A DNA stretch of 38,718 bases from JBHPCZ01 sp042573625 (GCA_042573625.1 JBHPCZ010000027.1:1-38718); one strand, 5' to 3'. Positions 24,036-31,716 are shown, numbered from the stretch's first letter. Notes: generated by a model not told the origin, from the sequence alone. Numbers and translations: made by a program.

Positions 24036-25384
24036 TATCCGATCTGGTCTTTAACCACCTTGGCAATTTTCCGACAAAACTTTTCGCATTCTTCTTTTGT
24101 AGGTCCCTCGACCATTATTCTGCACAGCGGCTGTGTTCCGGAATAGCGAACCAGTACCCTCCCCTTCTCACTGAGTTGTGTCTCTATTGATTTTATAATT
24201 TTCATGATTTCCGGGACGTCTTCAATTTCGGGTCTGCGCCGGACTTCCACATTCATCAAGACTTGTGGTAAAACGGTCATAATTTTAGATAGTTCGGACA
24301 GAGGTTTCGATTCTTCTGTCATGGCTTCAATCAGGTTTAAAGCCGTCAGTATCCCATCGCCGGTTGTATGCTGATCCAGAAAAATCGTGTGTCCGGAATT
24401 TTCGCCGCCGAGGGTCGCGCCGGTCGAAATCATCTTTTCTACAACATGGCGATCTCCTACCTTCGCAACATCGTAATCTATTCCCATATCTTTCAAAGCG
24501 ATTTGAACCCCCATATTGCTCATGACCGTGATGACCACCCGGTTTCCCATAAGCAGTCCTCTTTTGTTCAATGATTTTGCACAGACGGCAAGTACCTGGT
24601 CTCCGGTCAGAACAGTGCCTTTTTCATCCACCGCAACAAGCCGATCACCATCACCATCAAATGCAAGGCCGATGTCAGCGCTGTTTTCCACAACCTTTTT
24701 TGATAAAGTTTCAGGATGTTGTGATCCGCAACGTTCGTTGATATTTTTTCCGTCAGGATTGATAAACAGTGAATCAACGTCCGCCCCAAGTTCATTAAAC
24801 AGCTGAGGCGCGACCTTGAAAGTGGCACCGTTTGAGCAATCGATTACGATTTTCATTCCTTTTAACGAACAGGTTTCTGACAGCGTGCCCTTTAGAAAAG
24901 ATGCGCAACTTTTTACAGCATCATCCATCAAATGCACTCTGCCGGTTTCACGAACAGACCCGGATATGGAAACCAATTTGTCACCCAATACGAGCTGCTC
25001 AATCTCCTTTTCTTCTGTATCTGTAGGCTTGTAGCCATCTCCTTTGAATATTTTTATTCCGTTATCATAAAAAGGGTTGTGAGATGCAGATATCATAATT
25101 CCGGCGTCTGCATTGGTTGAAACGGTCATGAATGCCACGCCGGGAGTCGGAAGTATGCCAACAAGGTGCGCGCTTCCTCCCATTGAACAGATCCCTGAAA
25201 CGATGGCACATTCTATCATGTCTCCGGAGATGCGAGTATCTTTTCCAATGATAATCTTTGGCCTGCCGTCATTTCTCCTGAAAAGAAAAGCAACCGCCCT
25301 GCCGATGTTCAATGCCATTTCAGGTGTCATCGGATATGCGTTGGCAACCCCCCGTATGCCGTCTGTGCCAAATAAATTGTGCAT
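24035..25384 (-). CDS. glmM: Phosphoglucosamine mutase
   Basis: GlmM interconverts glucosamine-6-phosphate and glucosamine-1-phosphate for UDP-GlcNAc synthesis. The 449 residues match. Seen: FGTDGIRGVAN at the N-terminus, ISASHNPFYDNGIKIF with the phosphorylated Ser, DGDGDRLVAVDE for metal binding, GGENSGHTIF for sugar recognition, and RYSGTQPLCRIMVEG for phosphate binding near the end. The start codon is preceded by AGGT at 25391-25394. That motif lies in one copy of the target duplication made by the 140-bp insertion element upstream. The neighbour upstream is a GlmU-like beta-helix protein, so both belong to amino-sugar nucleotide synthesis. Confidence 0.96.
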   Translation of the reverse strand: MHNLFGTDGIRGVANAYPMTPEMALNIGRAVAFLFRRNDGRPKIIIGKDTRISGDMIECAIVSGICSMGGSAHLVGILPTPGVAFMTVSTNADAGIMISASHNPFYDNGIKIFKGDGYKPTDTEEKEIEQLVLGDKLVSISGSVRETGRVHLMDDAVKSCASFLKGTLSETCSLKGMKIVIDCSNGATFKVAPQLFNELGADVDSLFINPDGKNINERCGSQHPETLSKKVVENSADIGLAFDGDGDRLVAVDEKGTVLTGDQVLAVCAKSLNKRGLLMGNRVVITVMSNMGVQIALKDMGIDYDVAKVGDRHVVEKMISTGATLGGENSGHTIFLDQHTTGDGILTALNLIEAMTEESKPLSELSKIMTVLPQVLMNVEVRRRPEIEDVPEIMKIIKSIETQLSEKGRVLVRYSGTQPLCRIMVEGPTKEECEKFCRKIAKVVKDQIG

Positions 25385-25394
25385 AATTTTACCT

Positions 25395-25534
25395 AGTGTC
25401 CATCCACGAATTCAAAATGAACACGATGGGTGTCCAATTCAGAAATGAGCAATTTTTGTCCTGATCAAGGCCGCAGCCGGAAACCCGCGGAGAACGCCGA
25501 ACAGGGCATAAAGGGCCATTTATGGATGGACACT
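25395..25534. mobile_element. 140-bp MITE-like insertion between the glmU-like gene and glmM
   Basis: The ends are inverted repeats: AGTGTCCATCCA (25395-25406) and its exact reverse complement (25523-25534), with partial matching further inward. The element is flanked by a 4-bp direct duplication, ACCT (25391-25394 and 25535-25538). It encodes nothing, and its interior is GC-rich and structured. Removing the element and one ACCT rebuilds a gene junction in which the upstream protein ends AGG-TAA and the glmM ATG follows four bases later. With the insertion the stop becomes TAG, formed partly by the element end, and AGGT is kept in front of glmM. No transposase is in the window, so it would be a non-autonomous element. 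Confidence 0.8.
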
Positions 25535-26783
25535 ACCTAAACGACGGCATAATGTTGAGCGCTTCATCAACAATGCCATCTACAATTCCCTGAAGCCACA
25601 GGGTCCCTAGCTCCGCATCATCAGGCTTGAGCCCTGTAACCACAGAAATGTACTCTTTTCCCGATACGGTGATAGCAGAATTGGTTTTTTCCAAAAATGG
25701 ATCTCTCAAGCTCATTTTTCCCTCTCTATTCGGGTGTTCTTTGAAATGTGCTTCCAGCTCAGTCCATCTTTCATAAAGCTCTTTTTTCTGCTGCAGTACC
25801 AGGGATGATGCATTTTCTTTTACAACCGCTGTGTATTTTCGCGCTGAATCGAGCATCATTTGTGAAAACAACTTTAGTTTTGTTATTCTTTCATCAATTG
25901 CCATACTCAGTTTTTCGACGAGTCCATCGTGAAGAGCATCCGGAAAATCCTGTGAAATAAATAAAGATCGAACATGCATGTACCACTGAAAAAGTGCCAT
26001 GAGATTGGCAATATACACGATGTTGTTCATTACTTTTCTTTTTATATCATAATGTATCCCCGGGATAAACGGAACACTTCCACCCTTCCCTTCCTCTGAA
26101 AAAATCAATCTTCCCGGTCTAAGCTCATCCTTTCGACATATTGAACCAGCAGCGATAACCGTATCAAATTCCAAACGACAAGGGCCGACAAGCCCCCCCT
26201 GTCCGCCCAGGAATATCGGTTGCTGGTTGAGCATAACGCCTCTAGGAACATCACCGATTAACGATGGTGTTGCTTTATCCTGGTTGGGAGTATAATTGAA
26301 ATGGACATAGGAGCTGCCCACTTCACTGTGATTTTTCCGGCTCGTACCGCCGGACATCAAGCAGTCACAAAAATTGATTAGGCTCCCCAGGGTCACAAAT
26401 GGAAACAGGATGGTCTGCTTCAAACCGACCGTATGCGCTACATTCGCTTCTTCCTCCAGGATGGTCCCTTCTCGAATATAAGAACCCAAACCCAAACTGG
26501 CTTTCTTCAAAAAAACAGCGTTCCTGAAAAAACCACTTTTAAGGTCAACTTGTGGCCCGACCTGACAGTTATCAATGGTCACCGGTCCTTCAAACCCTAT
26601 TTTTGCGCCATGGAGAATAAGGGTTGAATTGCCGTAGATTTTGCAGCCGGAGTAGATGACCGTCCCCTCACCAGAAATCTTTTCCAGCGCAACATCGTTT
26701 CCGATGTCGATACTATCAGGATTCGGAATCGTAACACCCTTTTTGATCAACGACTTGACTTTAGAAATATTGTCCATTCTCAT
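25533..26783 (-). CDS. GlmU-like left-handed beta-helix (hexapeptide repeat) protein
   Basis: This is a 416-residue protein. Residues ~20-240 are rich in hexapeptide repeats of the left-handed beta-helix fold (SIDIGNDVALEKISGEGTVI, GCKIYGNSTLILHGAKIG, and so on). The stretch FNYTPNQDKATPSLIGD resembles the GlmU acetyltransferase element NYDGxxKxxTxIGD. The remaining ~170 residues are helical, unlike GlmU. No N-terminal pyrophosphorylase domain is present. Its place directly upstream of glmM, originally with a 4-bp gap, suggests a role in UDP-GlcNAc-type sugar synthesis, perhaps as an acetyltransferase. This is inferred from fold and context. The stop codon is formed at the end of the inserted element. 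Confidence 0.75.
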   Translation of the reverse strand: MRMDNISKVKSLIKKGVTIPNPDSIDIGNDVALEKISGEGTVIYSGCKIYGNSTLILHGAKIGFEGPVTIDNCQVGPQVDLKSGFFRNAVFLKKASLGLGSYIREGTILEEEANVAHTVGLKQTILFPFVTLGSLINFCDCLMSGGTSRKNHSEVGSSYVHFNYTPNQDKATPSLIGDVPRGVMLNQQPIFLGGQGGLVGPCRLEFDTVIAAGSICRKDELRPGRLIFSEEGKGGSVPFIPGIHYDIKRKVMNNIVYIANLMALFQWYMHVRSLFISQDFPDALHDGLVEKLSMAIDERITKLKLFSQMMLDSARKYTAVVKENASSLVLQQKKELYERWTELEAHFKEHPNREGKMSLRDPFLEKTNSAITVSGKEYISVVTGLKPDDAELGTLWLQGIVDGIVDEALNIMPSFR

Positions 26784-26875
26784 TTACGCCCTCAGATAAT
26801 AAATTGCAAAAACAAGCACCTAACTTTAAAATGGTAAACAAAGCTTCTGTCAAGTTGTTTATCATCTGCACTTTT

Positions 26876-26919
26876 GGAAAAAAACAAAAACCGTTTCATG
26901 GAATTAACCATAAAAACGG
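26876..26919 (-). terminator. Rho-independent terminator downstream of the 265-residue gene
   Basis: On the minus strand, a stem of CCGTTTTTATGG against CCATGAAACGG (26891-26919) is followed by a long T-run (26876-26890), about 75 bp after the stop codon of the unknown gene. It separates that gene from the glmU-like/glmM transcript. Confidence 0.8.
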
Positions 26920-26995
26920 CTTTTATGTGCGTTTTCAAGTGAAACTCTCCATGGTAAGCCGCAAAGTGTTTTGGCGCGGTTTTTCACAAAATTTG

Positions 26996-27793
26996 CTATT
27001 CAAATGTTGCGGCAGCCAGAACCGCACTCTCATGATAGTCTCGGAATGTCTCGGTTGGCATTATATAACTGACCAATTTAGAATAAAATGGGAAATCATA
27101 AGATTGGCATAATTTACAGCAGATTATAATTTCTGACATTAGATCTATATTTTCTCTTTCAAACTTCAATTTGTTTTTACAGAAATCATGCAATTCGTTC
27201 AAAGCTTCAAGTGAACTTTTGGGCGCTTTCTTTTGTCCAAAATGAGTATCGTATAATACTACGTGTGTCAGGAAGTATGCATAAAGATTCGCATCTTTTT
27301 TACCTGCTTTTCTTAAAAGAGAAATGTATTTATTAAATTGTCCATATTTTTCTGAATCACAATATGATAAAGCTCTAATATATATATATATTAGAACCGA
27401 ATCCCTCGGATGAGTGACACTCTTTATTTTCTCATCTGTCATGGAAATTTTTATCATTTCGTCGTTAACTCTGTATTGATCTCCATACCCAAGTAGTTTT
27501 GTGTAATACCAATAATCCAATTTTGCTTGCAAGTCATATAATGATCTTTGTTTTTTAAGCATTCCTCTCATTTTTGAGATTACGCTTCCCAACAATGATG
27601 TTGGTTTTTCTACTATTTCATTAATATCCGAGATAACGCTTTCCAAGTATTCATTTAATTTTAGTTCCCTGAATTTTTTGGGTGCAATATGTTTTAAGGT
27701 AAATAATATTGACAATCGAATAGACAGGTTGTCATCTGTTTTTCTGATCGGGTTTAAAAATTCTCTTAAAAAGTGGTTAGATTTCTCATCCAT
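26996..27793 (-). CDS. Unknown 265-residue helical protein in an AT-rich patch
   Basis: The function is not recognised. The protein is soluble, almost entirely helical and Lys/Tyr/Asp-rich, with no signal peptide or membrane segment. A block near residues 170-215 (LTHVVLYDTHFGQ, then ENIDLMSEIIICCKL) has the look of a helical-repeat protein with a His/Asp-containing turn. It weakly recalls DUF6895-type proteins linked to natural-product clusters, but I cannot confirm this. The DNA is clearly more AT-rich than its neighbours, which suggests horizontal acquisition. It is transcribed away from the small ribbon-helix-helix gene (305-bp divergent gap) and ends in a strong terminator. No ribosome binding site stands out. 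Confidence 0.65.
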   Translation of the reverse strand: MDEKSNHFLREFLNPIRKTDDNLSIRLSILFTLKHIAPKKFRELKLNEYLESVISDINEIVEKPTSLLGSVISKMRGMLKKQRSLYDLQAKLDYWYYTKLLGYGDQYRVNDEMIKISMTDEKIKSVTHPRDSVLIYIYIRALSYCDSEKYGQFNKYISLLRKAGKKDANLYAYFLTHVVLYDTHFGQKKAPKSSLEALNELHDFCKNKLKFERENIDLMSEIIICCKLCQSYDFPFYSKLVSYIMPTETFRDYHESAVLAAATFE

Positions 27794-28028
27794 GTTTTGA
27801 TAAGGACTTGTTTTTTAGTAGATTAAGCTAATTTTTCAATTTGTGCACATCGCCGAATAATTACAATGTGGGTATCCGCTGATGTAAAAAATGTTGCTAC
27901 ATTACCATTTTTCAGATCAATCTACAAACAGCTTCGCATCGGCAATGGTTTTTTTCTTTTACCGCTACCTAAACGGTTTTGATCGAGCACCCTGCTCTCT
28001 TTTCTTACTTAAATCATCGGAATCAATC
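27794..28028. other. AT-rich divergent intergenic region
   Basis: Together with the promoter/operator below, this makes a 305-bp gap between two divergent genes. No frame with protein-like features or ribosome binding site was seen, and the first 235 bp hold no recognisable element. Confidence 0.35.
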
Positions 28029-28086
28029 TTGACACTAATAAAATAGTTTGGTATGGTGTTATCGATAACGGTACCGATAACGTTAA
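28029..28086 (+). promoter_or_regulatory. Promoter with overlapping operator-like repeats of the small regulator gene
   Basis: TTGACA (28029-28034), a 17-bp spacer and TATGGT (28052-28057) form a near-consensus sigma70 promoter. Directly after the -10 lie a perfect 12-bp palindrome, GTTATCGATAAC (28058-28069), and a tandem pair, CGATAACGGTAC/CGATAACGTTAA (28063-28086), sharing 10 of 12 bases. The ribosome binding site AAGGAG is at 28088-28093. Ribbon-helix-helix repressors typically bind such tandem half-sites, so autorepression by the gene product is likely. Confidence 0.7.
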
Positions 28087-28098
28087 TAAGGAGCACAC

Positions 28099-28344
28099 AT
28101 GGCTACTTTGACTCAGAGACGAAAGGCAAACAGGGATAGACGCGCAAGGTGGGTTGAACGTCAAAGGGTTAAGGGGAAAAAGATTGTTTCAGCTGTACTT
28201 TCAAGAAATGCGCAGGATGTTTTAAACAGTGAAAAAGAAAAAACAGGAGAGAACAATTCCGCTGTTATTGAGCGAGCTCTTTTAAATCTTACTAAATCTG
28301 ATCAGAAAAAAGCATGGAAATTACTAAAAGGAATAGATCTATAG
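28099..28344 (+). CDS. Small ribbon-helix-helix-like DNA-binding protein
   Basis: This 81-residue protein has a very basic N-terminus (QRRKANRDRRARWVERQRVKG). The following segment, KKIVSAVLSRNAQDVLNSEKEKTGENNSAVIERALLNL, fits strand-helix-helix of the RHH (MetJ/Arc) fold, with the short strand KKIVSAVL contacting DNA. The C-terminal helix is Lys-rich. RHH proteins of this size are commonly antitoxins or autoregulated repressors, but no toxin-like gene is adjacent on the same strand. The operator-like repeats over its promoter support autoregulation. It belongs to the AT-rich accessory patch and is followed by a MITE-like repeat. Confidence 0.65.
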   Translation: MATLTQRRKANRDRRARWVERQRVKGKKIVSAVLSRNAQDVLNSEKEKTGENNSAVIERALLNLTKSDQKKAWKLLKGIDL

Positions 28345-28384
28345 TGATATAATATAAATAAGTACTATCTCCTGTTTATTCTGT

Positions 28385-28536
28385 AAATATTTGAGGGGTC
28401 GGGGAGTTTTTATCATTAAGTTTTATAAATTAGCGAAATGGGTGATCAGGTTTTAATACACGAGTTCACGCGATTTAAAAAATGATTATCCATGGAGCGG
28501 TTTAGTAGCGAAAACTCCCCGACTGCTCAAATATTT
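28385..28536. repeat. MITE-like palindromic element, copy 1 (152 bp)
   Basis: The 26-bp terminal inverted repeats (28385-28410 and 28511-28536) match at 24 of 26 positions and contain GTCGGGGAGTTTT. The internal ~100 bp are non-coding. A homologous but longer copy lies at 32335-32621, and both share GATTATCCATGGAGCG and CACGAGTT near the right end. The right end is 12 bp from the stop codon of the helix-hairpin-helix gene. There is no transposase in the window, and no target duplication is clear. Confidence 0.75.
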
Positions 28537-28548
28537 AGAAAAACAAGA

Positions 28549-29097
28549 TCAATCCGTGCAGATATAGTGTCGGATGGCTCTAAAAATTGCCTGGCCGATC
28601 CCTTCCACGTTTTTAATGTCTTCAATGATAAAATAACTGCTGTGAGTATCCCTGTATTCCGCAATCTTTACTGCCAAGACAGGGCCTACTTGCGGAAGCC
28701 TCACCAATTCGGTGAGGCGTGCTGAATTGACATTGACGGGCTGCAGGATTTCGCTTTTCATTACCTTTTCAGCGAACCTGCCATAATGCTTCTCGAGATG
28801 TGTACGGACAACTGCCTTGTTTTCTGGATACAACCATGTTTCTTTCTCCAGAGTTCCGAGACAGAAAATCACCTGCTCCATATCAAGTTTGCCGTTTAGA
28901 TCGTGATGGGGACAATGCCTCATTGTTTTTCCTGTGGCGACTTCCACCACAGCAAAAGACTCGTTTGACAGTAAACGGATTTTGATATCAGGCCATCCCT
29001 GGCAAAGCCCAGAGCCCTCATTTATTAAACAAAAAATAATAACCAAAACAAAAGATACAAATAGAGTTGAACGCCCCACCCTATTTTTCAATGGCAT
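28549..29097 (-). CDS. Exported helix-hairpin-helix (ComEA-like) protein
   Basis: This protein has 182 residues from the ATG at 29097 (AGAGG just upstream); an in-frame ATG at 29136 with GAAAGGG is the alternative. A signal peptide (TLFVSFVLVIIFCLINEGSG) is followed by a ~90-residue domain I do not recognise, containing an HCPHHDL Cys/His stretch. The C-terminus carries a double HhH DNA-binding unit: VNVNSARLTELVRLPQVGPVLAVKIAEYR and DIKNVEGIGQAIFRAIRHYI. ComEA proteins bind DNA at the cell surface during competence. A second, shorter ComEA-like gene lies 130 bp upstream on the same strand, so the two may act together in periplasmic DNA binding. Confidence 0.8.
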   Translation of the reverse strand: MPLKNRVGRSTLFVSFVLVIIFCLINEGSGLCQGWPDIKIRLLSNESFAVVEVATGKTMRHCPHHDLNGKLDMEQVIFCLGTLEKETWLYPENKAVVRTHLEKHYGRFAEKVMKSEILQPVNVNSARLTELVRLPQVGPVLAVKIAEYRDTHSSYFIIEDIKNVEGIGQAIFRAIRHYICTD

Positions 29098-29230
29098 AAG
29101 GCCTCTTCGATGGTTTCGTTTCCTCAGATGATTCATAATATTTGCCCTTTCTCATGGTAATGATCCATTGTTCTGGGGGTTATTATATCTAATTGAGTTA
29201 GAGTGTGTTTGAAAATTTAAAAAGACTAAA

Positions 29231-29509
29231 TTATTCCACAACAATCAGATCTTTGTTCAGTTCAAAAACTTTAGGCCCGATACCGGGCACATTCATGATC
29301 TCTTCCGGACTTTTGAACGGTGATTTATCACGGTATTCAACTATTCTTTCCGCGTACTTGCTCCCGATCCGTTTGAGCTGAGTCAGTTCCTGAACTGATG
29401 CCGTATTGATGTTGATCGTATTTGCTTTTTCTGCACCTACCGGTCCGATCAGAACCAAAACCATGGCCATGGCAATACATATTAAAAGAATACTTTTTGT
29501 CCTTTGCAT
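29231..29509 (-). CDS. comEA: ComEA-like helix-hairpin-helix protein
   Basis: This is a 92-residue exported protein. The ATG at 29509 has AAGGAGG four bases upstream, which is better than the frame start at 29557. The signal peptide is SILLICIAMAMVLVLIGPVGAEK. The mature part is a single double-HhH unit: ININTASVQELTQLKRIGSKYAERIVEYRDK, then SPEEIMNVPGIGPKVFELN. It matches the minimal ComEA family, which binds incoming DNA in the periplasm during natural transformation, although many bacteria carry such proteins without known competence. An 8-bp-arm hairpin lies in its upstream region, and the gene is flanked by 17-bp inverted repeats. Confidence 0.85.
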   Translation of the reverse strand: MQRTKSILLICIAMAMVLVLIGPVGAEKANTININTASVQELTQLKRIGSKYAERIVEYRDKSPFKSPEEIMNVPGIGPKVFELNKDLIVVE

Positions 29510-29550
29510 GATTCCTCCTTTTTGCTGATACACTTTGGTGTCTGTACAAC

Positions 29551-29577
29551 GAGACATTCATGTGATTGAAATGTCTC
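29551..29577 (-). promoter_or_regulatory. Inverted repeat upstream of the comEA-like gene
   Basis: GAGACATT (29551-29558) and AATGTCTC (29570-29577) form 8-bp perfect arms around 11 bp, about 45 bp upstream of the start codon. It could be an operator or a leader hairpin. Confidence 0.45.
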
Positions 29578-29614
29578 ACTCCTTTTCTTCAAATTAAAAA
29601 TTTTCAAACACACT

Positions 29615-29858
29615 TCGAGATTATGTGTCTCAACAATCATGCCAAGACTTGAGTAATGGTTTTTATTACCAGGGATGTATCATTATGGACTTTCAGAAAG
29701 ACTTTTTAATTCAGATACTTCAGGGTGATATGACAGTCTATCTAAACAGGAAATTTTATAAGGAAGGTTCAAACAAGATAAGATATTTCCAGGTAGCTTG
29801 TTTCAAATATGCACAAAGCCTTGTGAGCTAAGCACAGCTTTTTGTGCATTTTACAATT
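29615..29858. other. Intergenic region with a doubtful small frame
   Basis: A + strand frame of 48-68 codons (29625-29831) has no clear ribosome binding site or recognisable fold. An inverted repeat, GCACAAAGC ... GCTTTTTGTGC (about 29811-29847), lies 12 bp after the stop of the minus-strand Cys-cluster gene and may be a weak terminator for it or for a + strand transcript. Confidence 0.35.
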
Positions 29859-30590
29859 TTATTGCGGTAATGCTTTTAAGAAGTGATGGTTATCGTGCAG
29901 ATTGTTTTCAGTAAGGCGCAGAAGACAGTCTTCCCGATCAAAATTTCGGCAAGCCATCGGCTTTATTGTATGGATCGCACAGAAGAAACGCGACTCACCA
30001 AAGTATTGGAATAAAAAGGGACACAATTGCTGGTTCTCAACCGCCCTTCCGCTCAAATAGGCGTACCAGTGTTCAGGATAATAAATTCCCGATGGCGGCT
30101 CAGGGGATACACCTCCGATTTGGCAACACACGCCGCATAGCGTGCACCATTGACCGGGTGGTACTTGGTGTTTCGTGCCATCTATTGGAAAGCAGGTAAT
30201 CGTCTCGGGATCAAAAAAGGCCTGGATATCATTTTTTACCCTGAGAAATGCCGCCGCCCAACCCACTAATTCTCCGGCGAGTACGAATTCCAGATCGGGT
30301 CGGGACTTGTTGATAAAGAAACGCATCCCAACCACATCAGCAAAGATCGTCCGCTCAAGCATGCCCAAAGGAAAATAGGGGTCAAGCAGAACCTTTTGTA
30401 ATATGGAAACCTCCGTTTCCTGATCATAACGAGAAAGCAACTGCGTGAGAAGGTCCTCCACAGGCGTCTGCATCTCAGGGGTTGATTTCATCAGTCGTTT
30501 TTGCTGGAAACCGGCAAATTGATTGAAAAGTTCAGAAATATGAAGATGTTTCTTATCCATATGAAAGGTTGGATGTTTGATTGATATCAT
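29859..30590 (-). CDS. YkgJ-type Cys-cluster (putative metal-binding) protein
   Basis: This 243-residue protein has the YkgJ/UPF0153 pattern: WCTLCGVCCQIGG (CxxCxxCC), then CPFLFQYFGESRFFCAIHTIKPMACRNF, with further Cys residues that would complete a zinc or iron-sulfur site. The N-terminal ~140 residues are helical and not recognised. The family is widespread but of unknown biochemical function. It is 58 bp downstream of aroC on the same strand and could be the last gene of the aromatic operon, although a functional link is not evident. Confidence 0.78.
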   Translation of the reverse strand: MISIKHPTFHMDKKHLHISELFNQFAGFQQKRLMKSTPEMQTPVEDLLTQLLSRYDQETEVSILQKVLLDPYFPLGMLERTIFADVVGMRFFINKSRPDLEFVLAGELVGWAAAFLRVKNDIQAFFDPETITCFPIDGTKHQVPPGQWCTLCGVCCQIGGVSPEPPSGIYYPEHWYAYLSGRAVENQQLCPFLFQYFGESRFFCAIHTIKPMACRNFDREDCLLRLTENNLHDNHHFLKALPQ

Positions 30591-30648
30591 CTGCTATAAA
30601 ATATTCTAATACGTGATTCATTCAAACATAAGGTGTATGAACCGACTG

Positions 30649-31716
30649 TTATGATGAGGTATTCCACTGTATCGCCCGTTGTCTTAACAAATGATCCGCA
30701 ATAACAAGGCTGACCATCGCTTCACAGACAACATTGATACGGGGTATGGCCGAAACATCATGACGACCCTTTGTTGAAATGGTTCTGGGTTTTCCGGATT
30801 GATCTATCGTCTTTTGTTCTATCAATATGGATGGAATCGGTTTTACGGCTGCACGGACCACAATATCATCACTATTGGTAATTCCTGCAAGGATACCGCC
30901 GGCGTTGTTTGACAAAAAGCCATCAGCCGTTATGGGATCATTATTTTCAGAACCCTGTTTTTTTGCAGCCTCAAATCCGGCGCCGATTTCAACCCCCTTA
31001 ACCGCCCCGATGCTCATCAGGGCTTTGGCAAGATCCGCATCCATCTTATCAAACACCGGATCTCCCAACCCTGCTGGAACCCCTTTTGCGACAACTTCAA
31101 CAATACCGCCTATTGAATCCCCCAACTCTTTGATTTGAATAACCCGCGCTTCCATCCTTTCGGCAGCATCCATATCCGGGCTGTAAAACATATTTTTATC
31201 TACTGCATCCATATTGAATGTCTCTGTACGAATACCACCGAGTTCAAGAGTGTATGCTGATATTTCGATATTTTCTTGTGAAAGAAGTGCCTTTGCTACT
31301 GCGCCTGCTGCTACCCTTGCAACGGTTTCCCTTCCAGAAGAACGCCCACCTCCCCGCCAGTCTCGTATACCATACTTGGCCTGGTAAGTTATATCTCCGT
31401 GACCGGGTCTAAACAGCTCCGCGTGGGTCTCATATGCAGAAGAATCAGCGTCTCTGTTTTCGACCATGATCATAATGGGGGTTCCGGTTGTCATTCCATC
31501 GAAAACACCCGACATGAGCACTGCACTGTCCGGTTCCCTTCTAGAGGTGCTGGCGTGTGATCCGCCGGGTCGTCTCCGGTTCAACATTGACTGGATCATC
31601 TCCTCATCAAGGGGTATTCTTGGCGGGCAGCCATCTATGACAACACCGACCCCCTTTCCGTGTGATTCACCCCATGTTGTTATTCTAAACAATGTTCCGA
31701 AAGTATTGCCTGGCAT
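30649..31716 (-). CDS. aroC: Chorismate synthase
   Basis: This enzyme converts EPSP to chorismate with reduced FMN. The 355 residues match the family. Seen: GTLFRITTWGESHGKGVGVVIDGCPP at the N-terminus (signature 1), YGIRDWRGGGRSSGRETVARVAAGAVAK (signature 2 region), NNAGGILAGITNSDDIVVRAAVKP, and GRHDVSAIPRINVVCEAM (signature 3). A good ribosome binding site (AAGGA) precedes the ATG. It follows aroK by 58 bp and closes the shikimate-to-chorismate block. Confidence 0.97.
   Translation of the reverse strand: MPGNTFGTLFRITTWGESHGKGVGVVIDGCPPRIPLDEEMIQSMLNRRRPGGSHASTSRREPDSAVLMSGVFDGMTTGTPIMIMVENRDADSSAYETHAELFRPGHGDITYQAKYGIRDWRGGGRSSGRETVARVAAGAVAKALLSQENIEISAYTLELGGIRTETFNMDAVDKNMFYSPDMDAAERMEARVIQIKELGDSIGGIVEVVAKGVPAGLGDPVFDKMDADLAKALMSIGAVKGVEIGAGFEAAKKQGSENNDPITADGFLSNNAGGILAGITNSDDIVVRAAVKPIPSILIEQKTIDQSGKPRTISTKGRHDVSAIPRINVVCEAMVSLVIADHLLRQRAIQWNTSS

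Larger units (their letters stand above)
29202..29614. repeat. 17-bp perfect inverted repeats flanking the comEA-like gene
   Basis: AGTGTGTTTGAAAATTT at 29202-29218 and its exact reverse complement at 29598-29614 enclose the comEA-like gene and its upstream region. The span is 413 bp. They could be relics of element ends or paired regulatory sites. No target duplication is evident. Confidence 0.65.

Noticed and set aside
28099..28344. A toxin-antitoxin pair with the RHH-like protein as antitoxin.
   Set aside because: No small co-oriented toxin gene is adjacent. The downstream region is a MITE-like repeat and the divergent 265-residue protein is too large and unlike known toxins.
29625..29831. 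A 68-codon + strand frame between the comEA-like and Cys-cluster genes.
   Set aside because: No clear ribosome binding site, no recognisable fold, and it starts inside the region next to the inverted repeat. Kept only as a note in the intergenic entry.
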